The notes under the pieces are model-generated. The model saw only the letters and a list, made by a program, of their open reading frames with translations, was not told the DNA's origin and searched no databases. DNA of 41,737 nt from an uncultured Lachnospiraceae bacterium (GTDB taxonomy: Bacteria; Bacillota; Clostridia; Lachnospirales; Lachnospiraceae), in contig CATBDC010000036.1 in the NCBI GenBank assembly GCA_949502235.1, positions 1 to 41,737 of the forward strand. The letters run 5' to 3'. The translations under genes and the position numbers were made by a program. The stretch's first letter is position 1. Each line of letters opens with the position of its first letter. Positions 23,881 to 32,154 of the stretch are shown piece by piece.

Positions 23881-25706
23881 AATTTCTCTCTGCCTCCTTT
23901 GAATATTCCATATCCGAAGTGGTCGCACCGTAAGCAGCGGTTTGCTTCCTGTTTCGCCTCTTTTTCTGTCATGCAGTTCTCAACACCTTCAAAATCACAT
24001 ACACGTACTCCTGCCTCACGCTCCGTAAGGTTCACGCGGCCGCAGGGCGTCCTGTCGTCAATATTCGGTATAGGAATCTCCACATCGCATGTAATAATAT
24101 GATGGTATCCCAGATACTCGTCAATATTCGCTGCCACAACCTTTGCTCCGGCAATAGCCTTGATTACAGTGGCCGGTCCGCTGGCGCTGTCTCCCCCGGC
24201 AAAAACACCCGGCATATCCTTAAATGCCCCGGTGCTTGTCGTAACGATCTTGCCCCTCGCCACCGGAACTCCTGCCTCTTCAAAATGCTTTGTCTCAATA
24301 TTCTGGCCGATTGCCACAATCAGTACATCACATGGAATATAAATATCCTCTTCTCCCGTAGGCCTGATGCTTGCACGGCCATCGCGGATTGCGCTTACCA
24401 TCTGCGGAGTCACATAGATCCCCTTTACATGGTTGTTCTCATCTACATCAATAGAAGCCGGAGCCTTCAGTGTCTGCATCTCGATACCCTCTGCAATAGC
24501 TCCTTCTATCTCATCATAGAGAGCGGTCATATCCGCAATTCTTCTGCGGTAGACAATGCTGACCTTCTTTGCCCCCAGACGCTTTGCAGTGCGCACCGCA
24601 TCCATGGACACATTGCCGCCTCCGATTACAGCGACCTCTTTTCCGGTCAGATCCATAATCTTATTCATTCCTACATCCCGTAAAAATTCAACTGCCGGCA
24701 GCACGCCTTCCGCATTTTCCCCTTCAAGGCCCAGCTTTTTGTCCGTACTTGCACCAACAGCAATCAAAACCGCGTCATATTCCTTCTGAATCTCCTGAAT
24801 CGTAATGTCAGTTCCTACCTTCACGCCGTATTTTACTTCTACGCCGGTTTTAAGAATACTGTTAATATCATCATCCAGCCTCTCCTTCGGAAGCCTGTAA
24901 TTCGGGATACCGTAGCGGAGCATGCCCCCAAGCTTCGGAAGCATCTCATAAACCGTTGTCTGATGCCCCATAAGCTGCAGGTAGTATGCCGCGCTCAAAC
25001 CGCACGGGCCTCCTCCTAACACTGCAACCTTCTTGCCTGTGCTCTCTGCACATGCCGGGGGATCCACCTCACCTGCAAAATCTGCCGCTACACGCTTAAG
25101 CCCGCGGATATTAATAGCGTCATCCACCATATTTCTCCGGCATCTTGCCTCGCACGGATGCTCGCAGATAAAGCCGCATGTAGTCGGGAAGGGATTATCC
25201 TTACGTATCAGCCTGATTGCGTCCGCATATCTTCCATCCCTCACCAGGGCAATATATCCCGGTATATCCACACGGGCCGGACATAAGGACACGCAGGGCA
25301 CCGGCTGGCTATATGTACAGATGCACCGTCCTCTTTCAATATGCTCAATGTAGTCATCGCGGTATCCGATAAGCCCCTTATATACCATCCGGGCCGCCTC
25401 GTAGCCAATCGCGCAGTCTGCGGATTCCATAATAGATACCGCAGTCTCCTCCATGATGTCCAGTGTTTCCATTGTTGCTTTCCCGTCAAGCACATCTTTA
25501 ATAAGATGATTCAGCTGGCCAAGTCCTATACGGCACGGCACACATTTTCCGCATGTCTGCGCATGACATAATTCAAGGAACGCCCTGGCCATGTCAACCG
25601 GACATAATCCCGGCGGACTGGACTCAATCCGGCGTTCCAAATCCTTATAGAGACCTTCTATTACGATGTCAGCCCTGCTTGGGGAATCAATCTCTAATCT
25701 GCTCAT
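23874..25706 (-). CDS. NuoF-type Fe-S domain fused to GltD/NfnB-like flavoprotein, hydrogenase partner
   Basis: Encodes 610 residues. The N-terminal about 120 residues match the C-terminal 4Fe-4S domain of NuoF/HydB (CHAQTCGKCVPCRIG, with Cys52, 55, 58 and a later Cys near 98). Residues 130-590 are a glutamate-synthase small-subunit-like oxidoreductase: cysteine-rich 4Fe-4S region, FAD motif GGGPCGLSAAYYL, then NAD(P) motif GGGNVSMDAVRTAKRLG. A CLRCDHFG tail adds a further pair of cysteines. It should pass electrons between NAD(P)H and the hydrogenase downstream. Such GltD-like subunits occur in bifurcating enzymes, but true bifurcation here is unproven. The ATG follows AAGGAGG. Confidence 0.88.
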   Translation of the reverse strand: MSRLEIDSPSRADIVIEGLYKDLERRIESSPPGLCPVDMARAFLELCHAQTCGKCVPCRIGLGQLNHLIKDVLDGKATMETLDIMEETAVSIMESADCAIGYEAARMVYKGLIGYRDDYIEHIERGRCICTYSQPVPCVSLCPARVDIPGYIALVRDGRYADAIRLIRKDNPFPTTCGFICEHPCEARCRRNMVDDAINIRGLKRVAADFAGEVDPPACAESTGKKVAVLGGGPCGLSAAYYLQLMGHQTTVYEMLPKLGGMLRYGIPNYRLPKERLDDDINSILKTGVEVKYGVKVGTDITIQEIQKEYDAVLIAVGASTDKKLGLEGENAEGVLPAVEFLRDVGMNKIMDLTGKEVAVIGGGNVSMDAVRTAKRLGAKKVSIVYRRRIADMTALYDEIEGAIAEGIEMQTLKAPASIDVDENNHVKGIYVTPQMVSAIRDGRASIRPTGEEDIYIPCDVLIVAIGQNIETKHFEEAGVPVARGKIVTTSTGAFKDMPGVFAGGDSASGPATVIKAIAGAKVVAANIDEYLGYHHIITCDVEIPIPNIDDRTPCGRVNLTEREAGVRVCDFEGVENCMTEKEAKQEANRCLRCDHFGYGIFKGGREKLW

Positions 25707-25751
25707 TCTCTGCCATTCCTCCTTTTTGTATACTGTTTTACAATTTTTTTC

Positions 25752-25779
25752 ATTATACCATTAATTCTGAAATTTGTAA
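25752..25779 (-). promoter_or_regulatory. Probable promoter of the hydrogenase operon
   Basis: A perfect TATAAT (25752-25757) lies on the minus strand about 45 nt before the ATG; the -35 region TTACAA (25774-25779, 16-nt spacing) is weak. The AT-rich gap 25707-25845 holds no other gene. Confidence 0.5.
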
Positions 25780-25845
25780 TCTAATTTCTGCAAAGTATTT
25801 TATTTAACAGTATAGTCAGAATTTTGTCAATGTTAAGAATCGGCT

Positions 25846-27081
25846 TTAAACGCGCAGTTTATGTGCATTCCGACTATGATTAGTAATGCCGTATTTCCAG
25901 ATATTCTCACCATTTTGAAATCTATCAAATAAGCATATTTTTTTCTTGTAACCGCTTATTATATTAGCAATATACCCCTCCATAGCTGGCGACTGCTGAT
26001 AAATCTTTAAAAGCTTTTCCTCCTCCGGCAGCCGGCTTAAGTCCACCAGTCTCCTGTTGGTAATATACTGCAGCAGGTCTATTTCCCTTTTCCTAAAGCT
26101 GTTTACAGAAATATCCCTGATATTATCATCATCCGGCACACTTCTGAAATTCCAGAACATACTGTTTCCGGAATCGAAAACAGGCGCCATGCCTGTATAC
26201 TCTAATGTTTCTGAATTACGCAAAACGCCAAAATTATTGAAATGACAGTCCGTGTTTGTAATGAGAAAATCTGTCATAATCTGATATTCCAGAAACTCCC
26301 TTACCATATCCTCATCTAATCCGTGTTTACCGCAAATCTGAATAAAGTGTTCATACTCTGACAAATCATTCCGCTTCTTTTCAGAGTTCACGACATCATA
26401 TGCCGGAATAAACTCTGTCTCTTCACTGGTAAAATTCTCACAAATGCAGCCAAGCCCCCTCCCCTTCTCCGTTCTAATTTCACAGAGGTTATAGACAACA
26501 TAGGGTACACGTTTCTGCCTTTCATGAACCATTGTCGCAAAAAGCTCATTCAGGCACTGCTGGCATGTTTCCTCATAATTTCCTTTTACCAGATACCGCT
26601 TCCCTTCTATGATGACCCACTTTTTCTGTAATTCTCCCTGTGCAGACGCGCCCGGATAAAATGTCGTCTCTACCGGCATACGCTCCCCATCCTCTGCCTC
26701 CATAAGCTCTAGCTCTGCCATATCGTCCCGGAACGAATTTGTAAATAAATTTATCCTTTCCCACGTATAATCACTTTCTACCGGTTTAATCCAATAATGA
26801 TCCGTCAGGCTTACGCCGCAGTTCTTTACAAGCCATGCCTGGGGAGAGGCGATATAATTCTCTGCAAAAACCCTCCTCATGCTTCCCTGCCCCACTGGAA
26901 CTGCCCTGTTCCTCCACCATATTTTCAATGCTTCCGGCGAAAGCTGGCCGCCCGGCGGAAGCAGCGTCTTATCAAACTGACCGTATGTAACCCTGATAAT
27001 ATGTCCCGATGCATCATCTATCTCAAGGCCTGCCGCAATATCATCCTTATGCATCAAATAAAATAAATTATCAAAATTCAT
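25846..27081 (-). CDS. HipA-like kinase-fold protein
   Basis: Encodes 411 residues. The C-terminal half has HipA-type kinase motifs: a putative ATP-binding lysine in YLVKGN (Lys166), the catalytic loop DFLITNTDCHFNNFGVL (Asp278), and the metal-binding loop APVFDSGNS (Asp303). The N-terminal region (1-150) is not the usual HipA subdomain and is unrecognised. In HipBA systems the kinase phosphorylates a tRNA synthetase and the HTH partner neutralises it; whether this protein is toxic is inference. It starts at 27081 with GGGGAGG upstream and overlaps the HTH gene by 11 nt. A longer frame starts inside the HTH gene and was not used. Confidence 0.8.
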   Translation of the reverse strand: MNFDNLFYLMHKDDIAAGLEIDDASGHIIRVTYGQFDKTLLPPGGQLSPEALKIWWRNRAVPVGQGSMRRVFAENYIASPQAWLVKNCGVSLTDHYWIKPVESDYTWERINLFTNSFRDDMAELELMEAEDGERMPVETTFYPGASAQGELQKKWVIIEGKRYLVKGNYEETCQQCLNELFATMVHERQKRVPYVVYNLCEIRTEKGRGLGCICENFTSEETEFIPAYDVVNSEKKRNDLSEYEHFIQICGKHGLDEDMVREFLEYQIMTDFLITNTDCHFNNFGVLRNSETLEYTGMAPVFDSGNSMFWNFRSVPDDDNIRDISVNSFRKREIDLLQYITNRRLVDLSRLPEEEKLLKIYQQSPAMEGYIANIISGYKKKICLFDRFQNGENIWKYGITNHSRNAHKLRV

Positions 27082-27523
27082 GCCCTGCCTCCCCTTTTTC
27101 CTGGAAAAACTGTTCAAACTGCTTTTCTTCCACGTAGTCTTCAATTTTTAAAACTGCAAGAGCGTCTAGCCAGGGTGACGTCTTCTCATCAAACCTGGCA
27201 GATGTGAAAATACGTACAATCTCTCCCTGATACATAAACAGCAGATTATGTCCATTCTCTGCCCGCTCCCACTGCCCATAGATTTTATATTTTTCAGAAT
27301 ATATTTTTCTGTCTGTACCTGCATTTAATCTGCCGGGGTTCAAAATATCCTCCATCCTGCACCCAAGGGATATACTTAGACGGTATAAAGTCTCCCCCTT
27401 CATGGAGGCAATACACTTGTGCCCCTGCTCATAATCCTGAAGAGAGCGCAGATTCACTCCGCTTCGTTCTGCCAGCTCCTTCCTCGAAAGACCGCATGCT
27501 TCCCGCAATTCCTTTAAGCCCAT
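27071..27523 (-). CDS. XRE-type HTH regulator, HipB-like antitoxin candidate
   Basis: Encodes 150 residues. An XRE helix-turn-helix occupies about 3-58 (LREACGLSRKELAERSGVNLRSLQDYEQG). The C-terminal region (about 75-150) is unrecognised and includes WERAENGHNLLFMYQGE. The chosen ATG at 27521-27523 has GGGGTGG upstream, and the promoter with its palindrome lies just before it; starting farther upstream would put the -10 box in coding sequence. It is the first gene of a pair with the HipA-like gene, overlapping it, and probably binds the palindrome at 27558-27573. Confidence 0.82.
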   Translation of the reverse strand: MGLKELREACGLSRKELAERSGVNLRSLQDYEQGHKCIASMKGETLYRLSISLGCRMEDILNPGRLNAGTDRKIYSEKYKIYGQWERAENGHNLLFMYQGEIVRIFTSARFDEKTSPWLDALAVLKIEDYVEEKQFEQFFQEKGEAGHEF

Positions 27524-27553
27524 GTCTGCCACCCCGCTAAACTCTTTGCTTTT

Positions 27554-27583
27554 ATTATACGCATATTTGCGTAGTATATTCAA
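27554..27583 (-). promoter_or_regulatory. Promoter with palindromic operator of the hipBA-like pair
   Basis: TATAAT (27554-27559) is 18 nt downstream of TTGAAT (27578-27583) on the minus strand. The perfect palindrome TACGCA-4 nt-TGCGTA (27558-27573) overlaps the edge of the -10 box and fills the spacer, the expected spot for autorepression by the HTH protein. Confidence 0.7.
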
Positions 27584-27632
27584 TACCAATATTTTGCCAG
27601 TTAAAATTGCTTTTTAGCAAGGGATAGCTTCT

Positions 27633-27660
27633 TTTAAATAGACGTAGAATGAACTATAAT
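27633..27660 (+). promoter_or_regulatory. Plus-strand promoter-like sequence in the 27.6-27.8 kb spacer
   Basis: TTTAAA (27633-27638), 16 nt, TATAAT (27655-27660). It points toward a stop-free stretch at about 27676-27819 but no clear gene follows. Confidence 0.4.
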
Positions 27661-27672
27661 AAGTATAGAATT

Positions 27673-27819
27673 TAAAAATGAACAAATTTCTGCTGGGAGA
27701 GTTAAGATTGAGGAAATCGAAGAAGTTCAGCAGGAGATTGTGGCAGCGGTGGATTTATCAGGGCAGCCGGTTCGAGTCCGGGCAACCGACCCCCTGAATG
27801 TCATTCCAACCGTATAGAT
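27673..27819 (+). pseudogene. Coding-like remnant without a start codon
   Basis: One plus frame stays open from 27652 to a TAG at 27817-27819. It reads with a protein-like composition (KIEEIEEVQQEIVAAVDL, then RVRATDPLNVIPTV at the end), but has no ATG. A shorter overlapping TTG-started frame of 29 codons with GGGAG upstream begins at 27708 and is very basic. Neither matches a family I know. The spacer 27590-27846 may be the trace of a deleted accessory gene. Confidence 0.3.
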
Positions 27820-27846
27820 GAGATTATTTTTATGTAAGCAGGCTTA

Positions 27847-29916
27847 TCAATTAAGTTCTGAATTACCGGCTTCCTCTCTGCAAAGCTCTTCAAAACTGTG
27901 GATAGCATCCTCTGACCCCATCATCCAGAGAGTATCCCCCGCCTCAATAATCGTGCTCGCTACAGGAAGCTCAAGTATCTTACTGTAAGGCGTCTTTAAG
28001 CCTACGATCAGACAATGGTAGCGATCCTGTATTCTCGACTCTCTGATCAGCTTGTCACAGAAGGAGTCTGTAGGAAGCACCTGATATTCAATACAGCTAA
28101 GAGGCGACTGTTTTTCCGTATCTCCATAGCCTAAGAAATCTTTCAGTGACCCTACGGAATACTTTGCCCCCACATTCTGATAATCCCGGAAACGGTCAAG
28201 CGCCTTCGCGACACCGACTGCAAATACACGGTCGCCCGCATATATATGCGTACTTCCTCCCGGCACAAGAATGATCTCTGTCTTTCTCTCAATCTTGATA
28301 ATAAATACGTTCTGTCTGCGCCCCCAGTAAAGCTCCAGGAGTGTCTTGCCTGCATAATCGGCATCCTGCGGGACAACGAAGGACATAACCTTATAATCGT
28401 CTTCAAAGCTGTCCACAAACCCCGGCATACTGATTGTCGCATTTGATTCAGACATGCTGGCAAAAAGGAAGGTTGCCCTGGTAAGCGTGGAATATTGCTT
28501 TCTGGCACGGTAATCCATCAGATAAAGCGTCAGTCCCGCAATCATCCATGCCGCAAAGATCAAAACCGCCGCACCGCCCATAAAGACCGGCTGCCCCGGT
28601 ACAAACAAAAGAACAAATAACCCTGTCATACAGACGGCTGCAAACCACGCTGTCGGCAGACCCCCCGGGATCTTATACGGCCGTTTTAACGCCGGTTCTT
28701 TTTTGCGGAGAATAATCAGAGAGAATGCGGTTATCATCCAGCTTGCAACATAGCCGGCAGCTGAAAAGCTAGTCAAAGCGCCAATCAGGCCGCTCCCTAA
28801 AAATGGTCCGATGAGTGATGCTGTCAGGCTGACCTTCAAAGCATTCACTGGCGTTTTATAGACAGGGTGCTGCTTTGACAGACTGAAGGGCACAATACTT
28901 ACCCTCGCCATTGCCATAAGAATCTGGGACGATGCCATCATGAAGCCGTTCCAGGTCGTTAAAAGACCGCAGATCGCCCCCAGCAAAATCAACGTATACA
29001 AAATATTGCCAATTCCGCCTGGGTAAAGTTCCCTGAACATAAGCGCTGCAGAAGGGTTTGAAAACCTGATAAAATCCTTCCACGGAAGAGCGCCGCCTAA
29101 AGTAAACAGCAAAAACGCATAGAAGAGACAGGATAAAACCACTGTCACTACCACCGTTTTTCCCACTCCTTTTGTATCGCCGCCCGCACTCTCAATCCCC
29201 TGAGGAATCGTCTCAAATCCAGCCAGAAAGAACGGAACTGACGCAAGGATTGATGCCATGCCGCCTGCAAAAGAACTATGCGTACCCGCACCTGTATTTT
29301 CATAAACCGGCTGAAGATTTGCGGCATCAAATTTAGCAACAGCACAGATCATTGCCAGGATACCAGCGCCTACAAGCGCCATGCAAAGGATTTTCTGCAG
29401 TGATGCCGATGATGCGACTCCCTTTCTGTTGATATAGTAGAGCACAACAGAAATCGCCGTTCCAAGTATGATATGACCCACATAGATATCCGCCCCGGCC
29501 AGGGTATAAAGCGGCGCCCCGGCTTTTAGTACCGGGAAAACAATACTCAAAATATCCACGACATAAATAGCTTCCCATGGAATAATCGTGATAAACGCCC
29601 CGAATGCCGCCCATCCGGAAAGAAAGGCGATACGATCCCCAAACGCACGGAATGCATAAGCCATACCTCCTCCGGATACCGGAAGCATAGTACATAATTC
29701 GCAATAGCAGAGCGCAATCGGCACCATAAGAACCATTGCAACCATATAGCCTGCCGCCGCGGGAAGCGGCCCTCCGCTACTGTTCATCCAGCTATTAATA
29801 GAAACTGCCCATCCAACGCCTACAATCGCACCAAAACCAATACAGAAAAAATCAAGTGCGGATACTCCCTTCTTCTGTTCTGTTTCCCGTCCCATTTTTT
29901 GTCCCATGTTTTTCAT
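27847..29916 (-). CDS. APC-family amino-acid transporter with C-terminal RCK_C (TrkA-C) domains
   Basis: Encodes about 689 residues. About 12 hydrophobic segments fill residues 15-470, with the first-helix motif FIGFGAIVGVGWAVSIN-type region and a GGGMAYAFRAFGDRIAFLSGW loop typical of APC proteins. The C-terminal 220 residues are soluble and hold two RCK_C-like modules (about 510-575 and 610-680; for example AGKTLLELYWGRRQNVFII and EAGDTLWMMGSEDAI), which in K+ channels and transporters bind nucleotides or c-di-AMP. This suggests ligand-gated uptake. The start is uncertain: ATG 29916 has AAAGGA close by, and a GTG lies 12 nt upstream. It follows the glycerate kinase gene and is probably co-transcribed with it. 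Confidence 0.85.
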   Translation of the reverse strand: MKNMGQKMGRETEQKKGVSALDFFCIGFGAIVGVGWAVSINSWMNSSGGPLPAAAGYMVAMVLMVPIALCYCELCTMLPVSGGGMAYAFRAFGDRIAFLSGWAAFGAFITIIPWEAIYVVDILSIVFPVLKAGAPLYTLAGADIYVGHIILGTAISVVLYYINRKGVASSASLQKILCMALVGAGILAMICAVAKFDAANLQPVYENTGAGTHSSFAGGMASILASVPFFLAGFETIPQGIESAGGDTKGVGKTVVVTVVLSCLFYAFLLFTLGGALPWKDFIRFSNPSAALMFRELYPGGIGNILYTLILLGAICGLLTTWNGFMMASSQILMAMARVSIVPFSLSKQHPVYKTPVNALKVSLTASLIGPFLGSGLIGALTSFSAAGYVASWMITAFSLIILRKKEPALKRPYKIPGGLPTAWFAAVCMTGLFVLLFVPGQPVFMGGAAVLIFAAWMIAGLTLYLMDYRARKQYSTLTRATFLFASMSESNATISMPGFVDSFEDDYKVMSFVVPQDADYAGKTLLELYWGRRQNVFIIKIERKTEIILVPGGSTHIYAGDRVFAVGVAKALDRFRDYQNVGAKYSVGSLKDFLGYGDTEKQSPLSCIEYQVLPTDSFCDKLIRESRIQDRYHCLIVGLKTPYSKILELPVASTIIEAGDTLWMMGSEDAIHSFEELCREEAGNSELN

Positions 29917-29943
29917 TATTCCTTTCACTTAAATTATCCCCGG

Positions 29944-31101
29944 CTATTTACATACGAATCCTTTTAATCCTGTCCCCAGCACCCGGAACACCTGCTCTGC
30001 CGCAAGCTCCATATTCTCCTTCGCGTTTTCAGGAACCATCGCCTCATCTAACGTAGTAACACCTCTTATAATTGGGAAAAATGCATCTATCCCTGCTGCG
30101 TTGCACACGCCTGCGTCCTTCGTCACCCCTCCTGCAAATGCAACAACCTTTGCGCCATATTTCTTCGCAAGCCGTGCTACACCCACCGGAACCTTGCCCA
30201 TTGCGGTCTGGGAGTCCAGACGGCCCTCGCCGGTAATGACAATATCCGCATCCTTTACTTCCTGCTCCAGCTGTATTGCATCCAGCACAATATCAATCCC
30301 GGATTTTAACTCTACATTCGGAAGATAGCTTAAAAATGCAAATCCAAGTCCCCCAGCAGCGCCTGCGCCCTTGGCCATCCGATAGTCCCTGCCGGTAAAT
30401 TCCTGCGTTTTATCTGCAAAATGCTTCATCCGCTCATCAAGCATCTGCTTTTCTTCTTCCTTCACACCCTTCTGGGGACCATATACATAGACAGCTCCAT
30501 TTTCACCGCAGAGAGGGTTCTTTACATCGCATGCAATACGGAAGTGACATTCCTTAAGCTCTTCCGGCACACGGGTATTGTCAATGCCTGCAATCTGGTC
30601 AAGCTCCTGAATACCCGGCGCTATAGAATCCCCCTGTGCATTTAGAAACTTATATCCAAGAGCCTCTAACATCCCCGTACCGCCTTCGCTGGTGGCACTG
30701 CCCCCGATTCCTATAATAAATTCACGGCACCCTCTTTTGACTGCATCCAGAATCATCTCACCAACTCCATAGGTTGTGGCTATATGCGGATTCAGCTCCT
30801 CTCCCTTTACAAGTATGATTCCCGCAGCCTCTGCCATTTCCAGTACCGCAGTCCTCTTATCCGGGAGAATCCCATATTTTGCACAGACCTTTTCTCCTAA
30901 GGGTCCGGTAACCTCAAGCCTCACATATTCCCCGCCAAGCCCCTCTACCAGAGCTTCTGTTGTTCCTTCTCCCCCATCGGCAAGAGGCTTTACGATAATG
31001 TCTGCAGCGCAGGCCCTCTCTATCCCTGCCTTTGCCGCGTTTCCCGCCTCCATAGAGCTCATGCTTCCTTTAAATGAGTCTATGGCAATAACAACCTTCA
31101 T
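29944..31101 (-). CDS. Glycerate kinase (GlxK/GarK type)
   Basis: Encodes 385 residues, normal for glycerate kinase type 1. The N-terminus KVVIAIDSFKGSMSSMEAG is the family signature; PLADGGEGTTEALV, GIGGSATSEGGTGMLEALG and ITGEGRLDSQTAMGK complete it. It phosphorylates D-glycerate to 2- (or 3-) phosphoglycerate using ATP. The start is ATG 31099-31101 preceded by GGAGGAGACG; a longer frame adds residues without a ribosome binding site. It lies just upstream of the APC-RCK transporter gene (27-nt gap). The symbol is left open because garK and glxK cannot be told apart here. Confidence 0.93.
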   Translation of the reverse strand: MKVVIAIDSFKGSMSSMEAGNAAKAGIERACAADIIVKPLADGGEGTTEALVEGLGGEYVRLEVTGPLGEKVCAKYGILPDKRTAVLEMAEAAGIILVKGEELNPHIATTYGVGEMILDAVKRGCREFIIGIGGSATSEGGTGMLEALGYKFLNAQGDSIAPGIQELDQIAGIDNTRVPEELKECHFRIACDVKNPLCGENGAVYVYGPQKGVKEEEKQMLDERMKHFADKTQEFTGRDYRMAKGAGAAGGLGFAFLSYLPNVELKSGIDIVLDAIQLEQEVKDADIVITGEGRLDSQTAMGKVPVGVARLAKKYGAKVVAFAGGVTKDAGVCNAAGIDAFFPIIRGVTTLDEAMVPENAKENMELAAEQVFRVLGTGLKGFVCK

Positions 31102-31170
31102 CTTCGTCTCCTCCATATTCGTTACTGCTATAATAGTATCAGTTTCTGCCAAATTTGCAACTGTTTTATT

Positions 31171-31242
31171 TGGGATTTGCTCACACCTGAATCACTTTCT
31201 TACGGACTTTGCAGTAAATGCAAAGTCCTGTGTGAACAGTAA
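31171..31242. repeat. 72-bp direct repeat, copy 1, with internal hairpin
   Basis: The 72 bp match 31303-31374 with a single mismatch. Inside is a perfect 10-bp stem GGACTTTGCA/TGCAAAGTCC (31204-31213 with 31219-31228). Its end GTGAACAGTAA (31232-31242) is also a perfect 11-bp inverted partner of 31244-31254. Flanking GGATTTGC (31173-31180) pairs with GCAAATCC at 31274-31281. Confidence 0.9.
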
Positions 31243-31269
31243 GTTACTGTTCACTCCGTTCACAGTAAC
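31243..31269. repeat. GTTACTGT hairpin between the 72-bp repeats
   Basis: GTTACTGT (31243-31250) pairs with ACAGTAAC (31262-31269) around TCACTCCGTTC, the same loop as at 35829-35839. It is followed by the 16-mer shared with 14424-14439. Confidence 0.75.
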
Positions 31270-31302
31270 ATTCGCAAATCCATTTAAAATTCGCTCCGCG
31301 AA

Positions 31303-31374
31303 TGGGATTTGCTCACACCTGAATCATTTTCTTACGGACTTTGCAGTAAATGCAAAGTCCTGTGTGAACAGTAA
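31303..31374. repeat. 72-bp direct repeat, copy 2
   Basis: Second copy, with the same 10-bp stem at 31336-31345 and 31351-31360. The 366-bp gap 31102-31467 holds only these repeats, the hairpin between them, and the promoter of the next gene; no gene is seen in it. Confidence 0.9.
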
Positions 31375-31391
31375 CAACAGTAACATAATCA

Positions 31392-31420
31392 TTGCAATCT
31401 GAGTTTTCAAGTCATATAAT
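31392..31420 (+). promoter_or_regulatory. Promoter of the RibD_C reductase gene
   Basis: TTGCAA (31392-31397), 17 nt, TATAAT (31415-31420), placed just after the second 72-bp repeat and 48 nt before the ATG. Confidence 0.75.
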
Positions 31421-31467
31421 GGGAGATGACTATTCAATATCAGACAATCAGAATTAGGAGGAATTTA

Positions 31468-32148
31468 ATGGACAGACCAATTACAACATTGTTTATGTTA
31501 ATGTCTGTTGATGGGAAAATAAGCACTGGCGCAACAGACGATCTGGATGTAGATAAAGATTTTCCCAAAATTACAGGGGTTAATGAAGGCTTACACCAAT
31601 ATTATGAAATAGAACAGACAACAGATTTATGGTCACTAAATTCTGGACGGGTTCAGGCTAAGCTGGGTGTTAATTCAAAAGGAATACCGGATAAAACTCC
31701 TATCTCCTTTGTGATGATTGACAATAGCCACCTGGACAAGAATGGTATACACTATTTTTGCGCCTTATCAAAGGAATTTGTATTAATCACGTCTAATTCA
31801 GACCATCCGGCATTTGGTGTAGATGAAAATAATCTGCATATCATCTGTCAAAACGAATTATCGCTTAAAGAAGCGCTTACTAAGCTCAAATCAGAATACG
31901 GTTGTGAGAGAATAACGATACAAAGCGGAGGTACATTAAACAGTCTGTTTCTTCGTGAAAAGCTATTAGATTTTATTGATATTGTTGTCGCTCCCGTTTT
32001 AATTGGCGGTAAAGATACCGCTACTCTAGTTGACGGAGAATCCTTGTTATCAGAGAGCGAATTGTCAAAAGTAGGTGTGCTGAAGCTCCGGGAATGTGTA
32101 GTTTTAGAAAACTCATATTTACGTCTGCGTTATGAGGTAATTCACTAA
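31468..32148 (+). CDS. RibD C-terminal/dihydrofolate reductase-like reductase
   Basis: Encodes 226 residues. The N-terminal LFMLMSVDGKISTG and the later ERITIQSGGTLNSLFLREKLLDFIDIVVAPVLIGG are the RibD_C/DHFR-like NADPH-binding signatures. Free-standing RibD_C proteins reduce pyrimidine or pterin-like substrates; the substrate here is unknown. The ATG follows TAGGAGG with 6-nt spacing. The gene is the only plus-strand one in the 18-41.7 kb stretch, is AT-richer by eye than its neighbours, has its own promoter, and is bordered upstream by repeats and downstream by the rplQ terminator. Acquisition by transfer is plausible but not shown. Confidence 0.88.
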   Translation: MDRPITTLFMLMSVDGKISTGATDDLDVDKDFPKITGVNEGLHQYYEIEQTTDLWSLNSGRVQAKLGVNSKGIPDKTPISFVMIDNSHLDKNGIHYFCALSKEFVLITSNSDHPAFGVDENNLHIICQNELSLKEALTKLKSEYGCERITIQSGGTLNSLFLREKLLDFIDIVVAPVLIGGKDTATLVDGESLLSESELSKVGVLKLRECVVLENSYLRLRYEVIH

Positions 32149-32154
32149 CTATTT

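Noticed and set aside
27760-27795. tRNA gene or tRNA fragment with a consensus T-arm
   Set aside because: No D-arm, anticodon arm or matching 5' acceptor is present; the T-stem has a mismatch.
31171-31374. CRISPR array
   Set aside because: Only two copies, 72 bp long, with no spacer series and no cas genes.
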